A DNA stretch of 15,914 nucleotides from CAYSBK01 sp964429265 (GTDB lineage: Bacteria > Planctomycetota > Phycisphaerae > Sedimentisphaerales > Anaerobacaceae), in contig CAYSBK010000041.1 in assembly GCA_964429265.1 (NCBI GenBank), positions 1 to 15,914 on the forward strand. Direction: 5' to 3'. Under the pieces are notes generated by a model that searched no databases, was not told the origin of the DNA, and saw only the letters and a list, made by a program, of their open reading frames with translations. The position numbers were made by a program, and so were the translations under genes. Each line of letters begins with the position of its first letter. Position 1 is the stretch's first letter. Below, one piece after another: positions 14,582 through 15,914 of this stretch.

Positions 14582-15061
14582 ATGCAAACTGTGAGATTGA
14601 CACGGTTTATGCTTACACTTGTTTTGATGGCGGTTCCGGCCGGGTGTAAGAACGCTGCACCCGAACACCCACGCACGTACGAACAGCCGGGTGAGGAGCC
14701 GGACGTCCGGCTCGGTGTTGCAGATACTCTCGATATGGTTCGCGGGCCTGTACGGCTGGTCCTTCGCTATGATAAGGACCGTTCGGCTTTCGTCGCAAGC
14801 GTAGAGAATCTCAGCAACCAGCGCATTCCATGCGTTCGCGTGGAGGTGCATCTTTCCAACGGCGTCGAGCTTGGCCCCACGCCTGCGCTGGCCCTGCCGC
14901 CCGCCGGCCACGCGAGCATAGAACTGGCCGCCCCCGGACAATCCTTTTCCTGGTGGAAGGCCCACGCCGAAACATCCGCCCGCGGCGCCGAGCACTACGA
15001 AGAACACCACCACGACGACGACAGCCCCCACAGCCAAGACCATCGAAGGCAGCACCATTAG
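14582..15061 (+). CDS. Small lipoprotein with FxLYD-like domain and His/acid-rich tail
   Basis: A 159-residue protein from ATG 14582, preferred over in-frame ATG 14531 because AGGGA (14572-14576) lies 5 bases upstream and the protein then begins with a signal sequence, LTLVLMAVPAGC. Cys22 is the likely lipid anchor, although Pro at -3 is atypical. Residues about 55-140 form a small beta-domain (ASVENLSNQRIPCVRVEVHL, then LSNGVELGPT) like FxLYD/DUF3426-type extracytoplasmic domains; the segment FSWWKAHAE follows. The last 25 residues hold eight His and seven Asp/Glu (EEHHHDDDSPH and so on), a possible metal-binding tail. Function unknown. It is transcribed away from the glycan operon and stands alone; the next gene converges on it. 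Confidence 0.65.
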   Translation: MQTVRLTRFMLTLVLMAVPAGCKNAAPEHPRTYEQPGEEPDVRLGVADTLDMVRGPVRLVLRYDKDRSAFVASVENLSNQRIPCVRVEVHLSNGVELGPTPALALPPAGHASIELAAPGQSFSWWKAHAETSARGAEHYEEHHHDDDSPHSQDHRRQHH

Positions 15062-15126
15062 GTGCGTTGCTGAGGTGATAAGCGAGGCAACTGCGATGAC
15101 GGCAGGCGCAGGTCAACTGGAAAAGC

Positions 15127-15489
15127 CTATCGGACCGCGCGGAGGTGTTTGAGGCCGTAGATGAATAATGCCGCTGCGACGACCAGCAGCACGATCTTGC
15201 CTACCCACGCCAGGACAAGGCTCTTGAAGATGTCCTCGAGTGTGATGATGTAGCCTTCGTTGGAGAGGATTACGGCGATGACCATTGAAACCGCCAGGAT
15301 CAGGTACAGTATGCCCCTGACGGTCTCGGCGAACCTGAGTGCGGCGGAGGGTTGATGGTCGGTTGGGCCGGTCCGGACCGTCTCAAAGACAGGTCCACCG
15401 GCTTTCTTGGCCGCCTTTGCAGCAGCCTTGAGCAGCTTTTTCTGGGCCTTTGCCCGGGCTTTCTCGGCCTTTTTTTCCGGCCAACCCAT
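15127..15489 (-). CDS. Small two-helix membrane protein of unknown function
   Basis: A 120-residue protein from ATG 15489. The frame extends upstream to 15798, but that part overlaps the tRNA gene, so the internal start is preferred; TGGGG lies about 7 bases before it. Residues about 4-30 are a Lys/Ala-rich amphipathic helix (KKAEKARAKAQKKLLKAAAK), probably cytoplasmic. Two hydrophobic segments follow, about 64-82 (GILYLILAVSMVIAVIL) and 97-115 (AWVGKIVLLVVAAALFIYGL). It lies about 78 bases downstream of tRNA-Thr and may share its transcript. It is not SecE, although a SecE-like gene near a tRNA-Thr was considered. I do not recognise the family. Confidence 0.55.
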   Translation of the reverse strand: MGWPEKKAEKARAKAQKKLLKAAAKAAKKAGGPVFETVRTGPTDHQPSAALRFAETVRGILYLILAVSMVIAVILSNEGYIITLEDIFKSLVLAWVGKIVLLVVAAALFIYGLKHLRAVR

Positions 15490-15567
15490 AACCACACCCC
15501 ATTCGCACGCCGAAAACAGCAGGATGCGCCGCCCGACGGTGCCGACCACGGCCGCGCCGACCCGGCA

Positions 15568-15639
<72 letters not shown>

Positions 15640-15648
15640 GACGGAAAA

Positions 15649-15677
15649 ATGATACCCGAACGGGCCGGAAGGGTCAA
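15649..15677 (-). promoter_or_regulatory. Promoter of tRNA-Thr
   Basis: On the minus strand: TTGACC (15677-15672), 17-base spacer, TATCAT (15654-15649). Predicted start near 15642, just before the tRNA 5' end at 15639. Position, spacing and box quality all fit a strong tRNA promoter. Confidence 0.7.
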
Positions 15678-15821
15678 TCGCAATCGGCGGCACCGGCGTT
15701 ACGGCTGCCTTGCAGACCGGCACAGGGGCTTGAGGGCCTGCGGAAGCGGCCGGCGGAGCAAAAATCGTCCGATAATGGCGTGAAAACTGCCAGTGCAACC
15801 CAAAAAAATCGCAAAAAAACC

Positions 15822-15850
15822 TTGACAGGGCGGCCCGAGCGTGTTATAAA
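15822..15850 (+). promoter_or_regulatory. Strong sigma-70-type promoter reading out of the window
   Basis: TTGACA (15822-15827), 17-base spacer, TATAAA (15845-15850), preceded by A-runs (15802-15808 and 15813-15819) that could act as an UP-like element. Predicted start near 15857. It points right; its gene is at or beyond the window edge. Confidence 0.75.
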
Positions 15851-15857
15851 CTAATTG

Positions 15858-15914
15858 ATGAGGATGGCGAGCAAGCGGCGCCGGCATGTCGCTCGGCATA
15901 GGGAGTGTGCTGTG
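15858..15914 (+). CDS. Possible leaderless 5' end of a small basic protein, 3' truncated
   Basis: ATG 15858 falls at or one base after the predicted transcription start, and the frame stays open to the window end (19 codons, starting MRMASKRRRHVARHR). ATG 15864 is a second in-frame choice. A competing reading is a leader of about 55 bases ending with AGGGAG (15900-15905) six bases before GTG 15912, in which case the true gene begins there, in the same frame. Too short to identify a family. Confidence 0.3.
   Translation, partial: MRMASKRRRHVARHRECAV

Noticed and set aside
15127..15489. SecE (a frequent neighbour of tRNA and tuf genes)
   Set aside because: Two hydrophobic segments and no SecE C-terminal helix motif; no nusG or tuf in view.

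Overview
The window reads as chromosomal DNA of a GC-rich, free-living polysaccharide degrader, most likely a planctomycete of the Phycisphaerae type. This assignment is an inference. It rests on fibronectin-III-like repeats with the YYWRVDEV signature, a uroporphyrinogen-decarboxylase-like gene inside a glycoside hydrolase operon, sugar uptake by a sodium:solute symporter instead of SusC/SusD, and an SGNH protein with a DxAGN-type Ig-like tail. No 16S or ribosomal protein gene is present to confirm it.

Left part (1-6135, plus strand): a compact set of four genes. A 5'-truncated SGNH/AlgX-DltD-like protein is followed by a secreted PA14 plus sialidase-like beta-propeller protein. A second, complete SGNH paralogue, membrane anchored and carrying a C-terminal Ig-like domain, comes next, and an AlgI/DltB-type MBOAT O-acyltransferase closes the set. 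The MBOAT and SGNH proteins together look like an exopolysaccharide or cell-surface O-acetylation machine: the MBOAT passes acyl groups across the membrane and the SGNH proteins transfer them to the glycan. The sialidase-like gene lies between the two SGNH paralogues, about 25 bases before the second one, so it probably belongs to the same unit.

Middle part (6167-14179, minus strand): a five-gene operon, in transcription order a secreted protein with two copies of one beta-type domain around two Fn3-like domains, a GH62 alpha-L-arabinofuranosidase (probable lipoprotein), an SSS-family sodium:solute symporter, a GH30-type glycosidase and a URO-D/methylcobamide-methyltransferase-like protein. 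Promoter-like sequences lie before the first gene (14226-14254) and before the symporter (10942-10969). The second would start its RNA just upstream of a 7-bp hairpin. GH62 together with GH30 suggests attack on arabinoxylan or a related arabinose-decorated glycan, with the symporter importing products.

Right part (14180-15914): a roughly 400-base intergenic region with a 14-bp tandem repeat, a small lipoprotein with a His- and acid-rich tail (plus strand), a small two-helix membrane protein (minus), a tRNA-Thr(TGU) with its own near-consensus promoter (minus), and at the right edge a textbook sigma-70-type promoter reading out of the window, possibly into a leaderless gene.

No CRISPR array, insertion sequence, integrase or rRNA was seen. 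The most noteworthy items are the sialidase-like gene embedded in an acetylation cluster, the SGNH-Ig fusion, the URO-D-like gene in a hemicellulose operon, and the duplicated unnamed domain in the Fn3 protein.
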